From positions 620,001-684,000 of the forward strand of contig JAEUHC010000019.1 in NCBI GenBank assembly GCA_016794785.1: a DNA stretch of 64,000 bases, given 5' to 3'. Within the stretch, counting starts at the first letter, position 1, and each line of letters begins with the position of its first letter. A program made the translations under genes and the position numbers. Positions 46,301 to 53,783 of this stretch are shown here, one piece after another. This DNA is from Opitutaceae bacterium (GTDB taxonomy: Bacteria > Verrucomicrobiota > Verrucomicrobiia > Opitutales > Opitutaceae). The notes beneath the pieces are model-generated. The model saw nothing but the letters and a program-made list of their open reading frames with translations, was not told where the DNA came from and ran no database searches.

Positions 46301-46791
46301 AGCGCGACCTCCTTCACGTCGGCCACATCGTCGCCATCGGTGTCCTTGAAGAAAAAAAGGTCGGGCGACTGCGCGACGTAGCAGCCGCCGTTGGCGAGTT
46401 CGAGGCCGGTCGGAATGTAGAGTCCATCGGCAAAGACCGTGGACTTGTCGGCCCGGCCGTCGCCGTCGGTGTCTTCGAGGATGATGATCTTGTCGTTGGC
46501 CACGGCACCCGGCTTCAACTGCGGGTAGGCCCACGAACACGTGACCCACAGGCGGCCACGGGAGTCCCACACCATGTGGGTCGGGTTCGCCAGCATCGGC
46601 TCCGCGGCAAACAGATTCACATCGTAGCCCGGCAACAGATCGAGATTCGCCCGCTCCACCTCCGGATCGTGGTTCGACATCAGGCTCAGGTCGGCGTCCT
46701 GGAGGTTCGCGATCTTTATGGCGGGCTCCGTCTGGGCCAGGGCGGCGGACGGCGAGACGAGGAGCGCGAAAGTGAAGAATAACCGTTTCAT
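43396..46791 (-). CDS. PVC-type multidomain cytochrome c (dehydrogenase-like)
   Basis: 1131 residues from ATG 46791, which overlaps the upstream stop by 4 bases. Signal peptide (FTFALLVSPSAALAQ), then a beta-propeller (about 40-420) with DTDGDGRADKST-type turns as in PQQ-like sugar dehydrogenases; HEAT-like helical repeats follow (about 430-800); a cytochrome c module has heme motif CIACH (869-873); a beta-rich C-terminus (about 1010-1131) resembles carbohydrate-binding modules. This architecture is characteristic of Planctomycetota and Verrucomicrobiota. Likely a periplasmic redox enzyme acting on sugars, but no substrate is known. Confidence 0.9.
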   Translation of the reverse strand: MKRLFFTFALLVSPSAALAQTEPAIKIANLQDADLSLMSNHDPEVERANLDLLPGYDVNLFAAEPMLANPTHMVWDSRGRLWVTCSWAYPQLKPGAVANDKIIILEDTDGDGRADKSTVFADGLYIPTGLELANGGCYVAQSPDLFFFKDTDGDDVADVKEVALTGFGIEDSHHSIHAYRRGPDGWIYFQEGIFLHTQVETQHGVVRNFNGGVYQFNPRSGELRVFAKINVGNPWGHVFDRWGQSFLVDNPRVGYLSPSTGNSGERLKLVQLLSTEKQCGGDLASGSHLPPEILGQLLTCRFKSRTVVRYEFIEDGAGFSANVLEPLVKSRHPNFRPIDCKIGPDGAIYVADWYNPIINHAQHDFRDPRRDDNRGRIWRITAKNRPVVKKPHIAGASIPALVDHLRSPEDWNRHQARLELSGRDPGEVARELERWVGRLDPTDPHHDHHLVEAMWAYQNIDRPNEAILTRVLEAKDGHARAAGARTLRYWQAHLSDPVALIARAARDSFPRVRMEAVLSAGFVPKAEAFPAALAALDFPKDAAIDLALAQTVSALGPYWRPALAAGKLEFAQPGHREFALRDAGVGFEKRLADFLARDNHSPGELVEIKAKLTAERNGPQLRLVVDALIDRRRPKSRAIMVGLLDALHDVARGGEVKPDPGISRLQRLLANTDAAIAAATARALGAWKANAAAPELLALIRDGKRPGGVRAAAAQALAELERPESVAELRSLAASGDIESRYFAVRGLTVADLAGAGTIAATLLGEDPGKADPAGLVSAFLLRDRGPEILTKALADRAPHPAVAAAVSDFHRRTGQLPAALAQRFHVTAAASLSAALLQENRPALTADVERHGDPVRGERIFRRPTAACIACHAIGTVGPAIGPNLVAVGAGAETSYVVEAILEPNKSIAEHYETTMITTRDGTVRVGVIAAKGEQEIVLRDPADGGKELRIPVPTIREIKTMDSLMPAGLVDQLQSRQEFLDLARFVSLLGRPGPYANDESPVIRKWQIAAAPGLAAPPVDEARWTTAYSYVSGDLHVSDLDAGNAIYARGRVQVQVAGPVRLKLNSPAGLRLWIDGREITDLADPITLGRGQSAFTFRIDQSLRGPAGLRVELATAPGSPAKFQPVGGI

Positions 46792-48095
46792 GGGCGGGAG
46801 TTCGGACCGGAGGAGGGCGTCAACCGCCACTCGTGCGTGAGGGGCGAAAGGCCGGGGCGCAGGGCCTGGTCGCGCTGGTCGGCCAGGCGCTTGAATTCGA
46901 TGATCTCGGCTGGCAGCGCACGGCCGCTCGGCGAGGCTTTTCGTTCGCCGACGATGTGAACTTGGTTGAGCGCTTTCCAGCCGTAGACCCATTGCTGGTT
47001 CTTGTCGTTGACCGCCTGACGCAACGCCTCGGCATTCCGGTGTTGGGGCGACGCGTCGATCGCGATTCCTTCCGCCCAGCGCTCGTGTCCCGCCGTGATC
47101 ACCGGTTCGCCATCGATGGTCAGGTGATATTCGCCGGGCGCGAGATTGGATACGGCCAGGATGTCCCGCTGGCGTTGCAGCGTCGGGTGAATCCGACCCT
47201 TGATCGGCGGGGCGGGGGTCGGGGGGCGCTTCTCTTTCACGGCGAATCGCACGCCGCCCGCCGCGGGTTCGACGTGCGCGATGGCGAGACCCTCACCGCT
47301 CGCCTCGCCGGTCCGGGCATCGATGCGCAGGGCCCATGAGCGCGGGCTGCGAGTCACCTCGTCGGCGAGCAGACGGCTCACGGCCCAATAGCCGTAGGCA
47401 TTCAGATGAATGCCGTTGGTGGTCAGTTTCGGGGCGGTCGAATCTGCCATGAGCTGCAGAGTGGGCGCGAAAAGGTTCACGAAGCCCAACTCCTGTCGGG
47501 TGGCCACCTGCTCCATCGCCGCCGTGTAGTCCGCCAGCTCGCGGTTGCGGCGTTCGCGATCCGGCGTCAACGGCCCGAGGTCTTCGCAGGCAATCGGCGA
47601 GACGAGGATGAGACGAACTTCCGATTTGCCGTTGTATTTCCGTCCTCGGTGGGAAGCCGCGAAGGTCTCGAGCGCGGTGCGGAACGCCGGGAGCCCGTCG
47701 GGGCCGGCAAATGACTCGCCCATGCCGAAGCAGGCGATGATGACGTCGGTTTGGTGGGCGACGAGCGCAGCCTCCTCGGCCGGGAAATTCGTCGGCCGAT
47801 CGCGGGCGGACAGCATGTCTCCCGCCCAGCCCAGATTGCGGACCGACACCCGCGGTTCCAGCGGGAGCTGCAGCAGGAGGGTCTCAAAATACCCGTGAAC
47901 GCGCAGCTGATCCGCGAAGGTGTTTCCGAGGATCGCGATGCGATCACCTGGGCGGATGGCTGCTCCGGCGGCCGCGGACGCGGGGACAAGGCCGGCGCAC
48001 GCAAGAACGAGCGAGAAGGCGAATGCAGCCCCGGTCGCGAGGCGCCGGAAGCAAGCGTGGGGCGGCGGAAACGTGAACGAGCGGACCCCACTCAT
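46788..48095 (-). CDS. SGNH-like exported protein with altered active-site positions
   Basis: 435 residues, ATG 48095, overlapping the ThuA stop by 4 bases. Signal peptide FAFSLVLACAGLVPASAAAG. SGNH fold blocks: GDRIAILGNTFADQL at the start, RNLGWAGDML, CFGMGESFAGPDG and NGIHLNAYGYW. The Ser of GDSL is Asn in GNT, and the Asp of the C-terminal DxxH is replaced (TTNGIH), so hydrolase activity is doubtful. Proteins of this type usually precede PVC-type cytochromes; this pair is translationally coupled. Confidence 0.8.
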   Translation of the reverse strand: MSGVRSFTFPPPHACFRRLATGAAFAFSLVLACAGLVPASAAAGAAIRPGDRIAILGNTFADQLRVHGYFETLLLQLPLEPRVSVRNLGWAGDMLSARDRPTNFPAEEAALVAHQTDVIIACFGMGESFAGPDGLPAFRTALETFAASHRGRKYNGKSEVRLILVSPIACEDLGPLTPDRERRNRELADYTAAMEQVATRQELGFVNLFAPTLQLMADSTAPKLTTNGIHLNAYGYWAVSRLLADEVTRSPRSWALRIDARTGEASGEGLAIAHVEPAAGGVRFAVKEKRPPTPAPPIKGRIHPTLQRQRDILAVSNLAPGEYHLTIDGEPVITAGHERWAEGIAIDASPQHRNAEALRQAVNDKNQQWVYGWKALNQVHIVGERKASPSGRALPAEIIEFKRLADQRDQALRPGLSPLTHEWRLTPSSGPNSRP

Positions 48096-48961
48096 TTGTC
48101 AGCGCGCTTCAGCGTCCAGGTGGTGATTTTCTCGTCGGCTCCCGGCAGCGGTTTGCCCACGGCCCAGCACACGCTGTTCACCAACATGCGGGTGAATGAC
48201 TCTTCGGCGAAGTCCCCCGGATCGCCGAGCGACGTGCCAAAGACTTTCCCGCCCCATTCGTTTTGCCACGCCCACGCGACGATGTCGGCTTCCGACTCGT
48301 TGACTTGGATCGGGCCGAAGGGTTTTTCGATCAAACGGAACGGACCCTTGCCCGTGCCCATGAGGAGCGGCACGCAGCCGCCTTCGAGACGCGTCAGATA
48401 CAAGGTGCCAGTAGAGACCCATTGCGTCTTGGTGACGTGGCTCATGATGGGGTGGGTCTTGTATTTTTGGATCACGCTGACCTGGGTCGTGCCCGTTTGG
48501 TGCACGATGTAGGGCGTGCCCAGGGCGCGGCGGCCGAAGTCGTCGTTCCAGTTATGGCGCGGGTGGTCCTTGGGATAGCGGAAGGCGTGCGAGGCGGTGC
48601 GGAGCCCGATGACCGGCTTCCCGGCTTTCAGGTAATCTTCGATGGGCTGCCACTCGCGGTCCGGCAGCTGCAGGAAACGCGGGAAAAAAATCGCGGCGTC
48701 CGCGGACGCCAGCGCTTCAATTCCCGGCAGAACATTTTCCGTTTTCTTTTCCGGATTCCCTTCGCCCTTGACCACGGTGGTGCGGAAACCCAACCGCTCC
48801 AGTTCCTGCGCGAAGAGCGGCAGCGTGAGTTCGGGCGAGTAGTGCAGCGTGCCCGCGATGAGCACGACGTGGGGCTTCGGTGCGGTCGCCGTGGCCGCGG
48901 CGGCGAAGAGCGGGAGGAAGAGGGAAAGAGCGAGGAGGAGACGGGAGCGGAGGCGGTGCAT
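48092..48961 (-). CDS. ThuA-domain exported protein
   Basis: 289 residues from ATG 48961 (MHRLRSRLLL), with signal peptide LALSLFLPLFAAAATA; the frame continues upstream but is non-coding-like. ThuA (trehalose utilisation) fold: VVLIAGTLHYSPELTLPLFA, GIEALASADAAIFFPRFLQL, GKPVIGLRTASHAF and HPIMSHVTKTQW. Glutamine-amidotransferase-like fold; ThuA proteins have been linked to sugar interconversion. First of three genes joined by 4-base overlaps, ahead of the SGNH-like protein and the cytochrome. Confidence 0.92.
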   Translation of the reverse strand: MHRLRSRLLLALSLFLPLFAAAATATAPKPHVVLIAGTLHYSPELTLPLFAQELERLGFRTTVVKGEGNPEKKTENVLPGIEALASADAAIFFPRFLQLPDREWQPIEDYLKAGKPVIGLRTASHAFRYPKDHPRHNWNDDFGRRALGTPYIVHQTGTTQVSVIQKYKTHPIMSHVTKTQWVSTGTLYLTRLEGGCVPLLMGTGKGPFRLIEKPFGPIQVNESEADIVAWAWQNEWGGKVFGTSLGDPGDFAEESFTRMLVNSVCWAVGKPLPGADEKITTWTLKRADK

Positions 48962-49035
48962 GGGGAAGGGGCAGAGGAACCAGTCGGGCGGAATGTGCGG
49001 CGGAGCGGGAAATGCGCACGGGGTGCGCGTCGGAA

Positions 49036-50577
49036 TCAGCCTTTGGCTTTTTTCTTCGCGGCCGCAGGGGGTGATTCGGCGGGCGGCGTCAGGCCGTCGG
49101 TCGGCTGGTTCCAAAGGCGCCACGGGTCGTGAAGGCGGCGCATCTCGGTGAGAAGCAGCGCCTCCATCTCGGCGAGCTTCGCGGCGTGGCGCGGATCGGC
49201 GGCGAGGTTGCGCTGGTGCGCTGCGGGCTTGACGCCCGTGAGCGCAATGACGGCGGGAGCGTGGTGCTGCTCAAGGAACTCGTGCGGGTTCTCCCGGAGG
49301 TTGAAGAGCTGGGTCTCGCGCACGGAGCCGCCGAGCACGTCGAACTTAACGAGCTTCCAGTCGCCCTGTTTGACGCTGCGCATGCCGGGCTTGGTGCCGC
49401 CGTTGTAAACGCCGTAGAGGGTGTCGCGCACGACGGGCTTTTTGCCTTCGAGCACGGGGCGCAGGCTCAAGCCCTCGTTGCTCGCCGGGGCCGTGATGCC
49501 GGCGATGTCGCAGAGCGTGGCGAGCACATCGAGCAGGTAGGCATTCCCCTCGGCGCGGGTGCCGGGTTTGATGCCGGGGCCTTTGGCGATGAAGGGCACG
49601 CGCCACGTGTGTTGGTAGAGATTCTGTTTCCCTTGCAGGCCGTGCCGGCCGATGGCCATGCCGTGATCCGCGGTGTAGAAAATGTAGGTGTTGTCCAGCT
49701 CGCCCATGGCTTCGAGCTTTGCGAGGACGCGACCGATTTCGGTGTCGATGGCTTCGGAGCACGCGAACTGGCGGCCGATTTCGTTCCGGATCGTGCGCTC
49801 GTCGCGGCGTTCCCAGACGCCGCTCACGGCCACCTCGTCGCGGAGACCGGGATGACCGTGCGGGAAGGGATGCGCGGGCAGGTAGTTTTCGGGCAACGCC
49901 GGTTGTTTGGGGTGCGCGGGCGGAGGCGTAGCCTTGTCGGTGTGATTCGTCGCGCCGTAGTTCGCGAGGAGTTCGGGCTTGCCGTCGCGCGTGTCGTGGG
50001 GGTGGGAAAAACCGAAATAGATGAGAAAGGGATCGCGATCCCGCGTGGCCTCGCGGTTTTGGAGATAGGCGAGGACCTGCTCGCCGTGCCAGGCGCTACC
50101 GGTTTCGTCGGTGCCGCCGCGCTTGGTGGCATCCTTGCGGACGGTGAAGAGCTTGTTGGCCGCCTCGTAGCTGTTGCCCATCTTGCAGGTGCGCATGGTG
50201 TCGTAGCCGGCGCGGTTGAAGACGGCGGGGAGGGTGTTCTGCTCGAGATTGGGCGGGCAATGCGCGGCCGCGCCCGGACCGATCGGCAGGTGCCACACCG
50301 AGCGTCCGCTCATGATCATGTGGCGCGACGGTGTGCAGACGCCGCCGATGAACGCGCCCATGTGATAAGCGCCGTCGAGCACCATGCCCTGCGCGGCGAG
50401 GCGATCGAGATTCGGGGAGCGCAACGCGGACTTCGGATTGTAAGCCTTCAGGTCGAAGGGCGACTGATCATCCACGAGGATGAAGAGGATGTTTGGTCGG
50501 CGCGGCTCGGCGGCGAAGGCTGAGAGCGGGAGAAGGAGAGCAAGAGAGACGAGGAGAAGGGAGCGGAGCGGGAGCAT
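49036..50577 (-). CDS. Exported sulfatase (type I)
   Basis: 513 residues, ATG 50577. Signal peptide LLLVSLALLLPLSAFAAE, ILVDDQSPFDLKAY (the D-D-Q metal site), formylglycine motif CTPSRHMIMSGR and NTYIFYTADHGMAIGRHG. The DDQSP and GAFIGGVCTPSR wording is typical of a sulfatase subgroup separate from the other three. It sits 51 bases after the third tandem TonB-dependent receptor and 74 before ThuA. Confidence 0.94.
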   Translation of the reverse strand: MLPLRSLLLVSLALLLPLSAFAAEPRRPNILFILVDDQSPFDLKAYNPKSALRSPNLDRLAAQGMVLDGAYHMGAFIGGVCTPSRHMIMSGRSVWHLPIGPGAAAHCPPNLEQNTLPAVFNRAGYDTMRTCKMGNSYEAANKLFTVRKDATKRGGTDETGSAWHGEQVLAYLQNREATRDRDPFLIYFGFSHPHDTRDGKPELLANYGATNHTDKATPPPAHPKQPALPENYLPAHPFPHGHPGLRDEVAVSGVWERRDERTIRNEIGRQFACSEAIDTEIGRVLAKLEAMGELDNTYIFYTADHGMAIGRHGLQGKQNLYQHTWRVPFIAKGPGIKPGTRAEGNAYLLDVLATLCDIAGITAPASNEGLSLRPVLEGKKPVVRDTLYGVYNGGTKPGMRSVKQGDWKLVKFDVLGGSVRETQLFNLRENPHEFLEQHHAPAVIALTGVKPAAHQRNLAADPRHAAKLAEMEALLLTEMRRLHDPWRLWNQPTDGLTPPAESPPAAAKKKAKG

Positions 50578-50628
50578 CAGAAGAAGACGAAGGACGTGGA
50601 GGTCGGGGAACGGGGGGGAATGCTTGGA

Positions 50629-53600
50629 TCAGAACGAGCCCTTGAGTCCGACGGTCCACAGCGATCCGAAGTCCTGGCGGCTGCGGAACTGGGCGTGCGC
50701 GGGCGTGAGCGGACCGGTGATCTCGACATCCTCGGTCGCGTCGTTGACGTTGCGCAAATTGGCGAAGAGCGCGAAGCCGCGCCGGAGGAAATACTCGCCC
50801 TGGAGATCGAGGTTCAGCTTCTTGCCCTGCCACGTGTAGCTCTGGGGGTCAAAGGCCGCGCCGGAGCCGGTGCGCTGGCGGCCGCGATAGTTCCAGTTGG
50901 CGCGCAGGTTGAATTTCTGGCGGGTCAGGCTGACGCCCCAACTGTAGGTGCGCGGCACGTAGCCATAGAAATTGTCCGACGCCTCGCCGGTCACGCGCTG
51001 GGCGCTGGCGTTGGCGAAGACCTGCACGCCCCTCGCCCAGGGCGGGAGGCGGGTCAGCGCCTGTTTGTAGCTGAAATCGACGCCGCTGGTTTTCACCGTG
51101 CCGGGGAGGTTGCGCTGGGTCGCGACATCGAAGCCGCCGTAAACGGAGGGATCGATGCCGTAGAGTTCGAAGAAATCCGCCGGGGGGCGAAACGTGACGC
51201 CCTCAAAGAAATTCTCATAGTTGCGGCGGAATCCGCCGATCGAGATTTGGCCCACACCCTCGAAATAATACTCGAAGCGCGCATTCACAGTGCGCGCGGT
51301 CCAGGCCTTGATGCCGGCGTTGTTGACGACGATGCGGTTGGTGCTGCTGGCGGGGCTTTCGGTGTCGGGCAGCGTGATCCCGCCGGCATATTGATTGAGG
51401 TTGGGGCGGCCGACGGATTGATAAACCGCGGCGCGGGCCACGAGATTCTCGCGGATTTGGTAACTCGCGTTGAGGCTCGGGAAATAACGGAGGTATTCCT
51501 TCTCGGTGTGCGCACTGCGCTCGAGGAAAGTGAGCCGGGAGACGGAGAGCGCGTCGGTGGCGATGGGCACGGGACGGCCGTTGGCTCCAAGCACGAGTGC
51601 GCCGCTGGAGGTGCGCTGGAAGTTGCGGGTCGGATCGTTGAGGGGACCGTCGGCGGAGACGTTGGTCTGCTCGGCGCGGACGCCACCGATGAGTTTCAGC
51701 CGGCGCTGGAGCAGTTCGACATCGCCGCGCAGATAGACGGACGAGACGGTTTCGGCGGCGAACTTGGAGGCGCTGACGATGGAGCGATACTCGCTGTTCG
51801 CGTTCGGGACGAAGTGCGTGGGATTGGCGCGGTAGGACTCGAGCACGGCCTCGTTGCTGACCCATTCAATGCGCGGAAAACCGAAGGGCGCGACGCGCGT
51901 GGCGGCGCCGGCGTCGAGGAAGGGCAGCGCGGCGTCGTCGCCGCCGGCGAGCGTCGTGCTCGCGCGGCCATCGCGGCCGACATAGGAGAAGGAAGAAGTG
52001 AAGCCCTGCAGGTCGCGCTCGGAGCGGCGGACGTCGACTCCGGTCCTGAGCACGACGGGCACGCGCCAGTCGAAGGCGCGGCGGGCGCGGACGAAGGCGG
52101 TGCGCTGCTTGTCGGAGTTGTGCTGCTCGCTGCCGGTCGTGGAAAGCAGCGCGTAGTTGGCCAGCTTGTAGGGATCGACCGGCGTGGCGGCGGCGCCCTC
52201 GGTGACGGTGATGGTGTTCGGGCGGAGGTAAAAGATGTCGGCGAACGAAATGGTGACGCCGGTGCGCTGGGCGGTCGTGTTGTTGAAGAGGCCGCGGTCC
52301 ATGTTGCGGAGCGTGTGGCTGGCCTGCGAATAGCCGAGGCCGGCCTCGGCCTGCCAGATGGGTCCGGTGTGGCGCCACGTGAGCGTGGGCATCGCGGTGC
52401 GGTTGTCGCGGGTCTGGCCGACGTTCGCGAGCGTGAGAATGCCGGAGCCGGTGCGGCCGCGAGTCGAGAACGGCGTGAAGCCGCCGACATCGGTTGCGCC
52501 TACATTGAGCGTGAGGGTGCGGCTCATGTTGGCGAAGGCTGTCGAGCTGAACTGAAACGAGAAGGTGAGGCGGTCCGAGGGGCCGAGCCGGGCGTCGAGC
52601 GTGGTGCTGAAGGAATTGCGCGTGCTGTCCTTGGTGTTGTCGCGCACGGCGGTGGACGAGAGATAGGGCTGGTCGAGCGACGTGTGGGGGAAAGTGGTGC
52701 CGTTGGTGGCGGCGCTCGCGCCGCGCCACGTGTTCTGGATGAAGTCCTGGTTCAGGAAGTTCTTCGAAGTGCCGGCGGAGATCGTGAAGCCGAAATTCCG
52801 GTTCACCGGCTTGAGGTAGGTGAAATCGAAACCGGGATGGACCTTGCGGGTGTAGGCGCGCTGCGGGCCCGGGGTCTTGTGGAAGTGGCGCGCGTTATCG
52901 CGCATGAGGAGATAGAGGTTCCAGTCCACGACGGGCTTTGCGCGCTCAAAGGCGCTGCGCGGCACCATGTTCACGGAGCCCGCGAGCGCGGAGCCGGGGC
53001 TCTCGGGCGTGGGTGAGAACACGACCTCGACGCGCGCGAGATTGTTGATCGAGAGCATGTCGAGCGAGACGTCGCGCGCGGTGCCGCCGCCGGGATTGGC
53101 GGAGGCGACGCTGAAGCCGTCGATGGTAATGGGCACGTATTCCGGCGGCGCGCCATTGAGCGAAACCCCGCGCGCGAAGCCGCCGACGTTGTCCACCGAG
53201 ACGCCGGGCAGGAACTTGATGAATTCGGCGACGTTGCCTTCCGGGACGAAGCCAAACTCGTCGGTGGCGACGACGTTCTTGTTGTTCGGGGCAAAGCGCT
53301 GCTCGTTGATCGCGATGGCGGCGCCGGACATCTCGCGCGACGTGCCGACGACAAAGGCATCGAGCTTCACAACAGCAGCGGGCGCGTCCTTCCGGACGGC
53401 GGCGGCCAGGTTGACGTCGTGTCGCGCGGTCACGCCCGGGGTGACGTTCACGATCGCCGTGTGCGGCGTCATGCCGGTGTAGAACAGCGTCACCCGCGCC
53501 GGGCCCGGCGGAACGGCGTCGATTCGGTAGAAGCCGGCGTCGTCGGTGAAAGCTTCGAGCGCGGTTCCCTCCACCGTGACGCGGACGCGTTCGAGATAAG

Positions 53601-53742
53601 TGTCGCCGTCGGAACCGAGCACGCGACCGGCGATCGCGCCTGCGGAGGGCGGAGGCGATTGCGCGGAGCAGACCGTCGCGAGGGCGAGAACGCCCAGCCA
53701 GCCGCTCTTCACGGACACACGAAAGAATGGGTGGACAGGCAT
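50629..53742 (-). CDS. TonB-dependent receptor, tandem copy 3
   Basis: 1037 residues from ATG 53742 (MPVHPFFRVS). Signal peptide GWLGVLALATVCSAQ, CarboxypepD-regulatory-like domain (about 32-105; GAIAGRVLGSDGDTYLERV), possible TonB box AVVKLDAFVV, then the plug (AIAINEQRFAPNNKNVVATD through NVAEFIKFLPGVSVD) and a 22-strand-type barrel ending FGSLWTVGLKGSF, with the terminal Phe used by the BAM machinery. Energised import of large ligands across the outer membrane. Clear paralog of the next two receptors. Confidence 0.95.
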   Translation of the reverse strand: MPVHPFFRVSVKSGWLGVLALATVCSAQSPPPSAGAIAGRVLGSDGDTYLERVRVTVEGTALEAFTDDAGFYRIDAVPPGPARVTLFYTGMTPHTAIVNVTPGVTARHDVNLAAAVRKDAPAAVVKLDAFVVGTSREMSGAAIAINEQRFAPNNKNVVATDEFGFVPEGNVAEFIKFLPGVSVDNVGGFARGVSLNGAPPEYVPITIDGFSVASANPGGGTARDVSLDMLSINNLARVEVVFSPTPESPGSALAGSVNMVPRSAFERAKPVVDWNLYLLMRDNARHFHKTPGPQRAYTRKVHPGFDFTYLKPVNRNFGFTISAGTSKNFLNQDFIQNTWRGASAATNGTTFPHTSLDQPYLSSTAVRDNTKDSTRNSFSTTLDARLGPSDRLTFSFQFSSTAFANMSRTLTLNVGATDVGGFTPFSTRGRTGSGILTLANVGQTRDNRTAMPTLTWRHTGPIWQAEAGLGYSQASHTLRNMDRGLFNNTTAQRTGVTISFADIFYLRPNTITVTEGAAATPVDPYKLANYALLSTTGSEQHNSDKQRTAFVRARRAFDWRVPVVLRTGVDVRRSERDLQGFTSSFSYVGRDGRASTTLAGGDDAALPFLDAGAATRVAPFGFPRIEWVSNEAVLESYRANPTHFVPNANSEYRSIVSASKFAAETVSSVYLRGDVELLQRRLKLIGGVRAEQTNVSADGPLNDPTRNFQRTSSGALVLGANGRPVPIATDALSVSRLTFLERSAHTEKEYLRYFPSLNASYQIRENLVARAAVYQSVGRPNLNQYAGGITLPDTESPASSTNRIVVNNAGIKAWTARTVNARFEYYFEGVGQISIGGFRRNYENFFEGVTFRPPADFFELYGIDPSVYGGFDVATQRNLPGTVKTSGVDFSYKQALTRLPPWARGVQVFANASAQRVTGEASDNFYGYVPRTYSWGVSLTRQKFNLRANWNYRGRQRTGSGAAFDPQSYTWQGKKLNLDLQGEYFLRRGFALFANLRNVNDATEDVEITGPLTPAHAQFRSRQDFGSLWTVGLKGSF

Positions 53743-53783
53743 AGGTGGGGCAACGCGTGGAGCAGCCAAGGGCTCAGCTGTCC

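Noticed and set aside
50596..53016. 806-codon open frame on the + strand opposite a TonB-dependent receptor.
   Set aside because: Antisense to a receptor with intact plug and barrel; Gly/Glu/Arg-rich composition is a codon-bias artefact.
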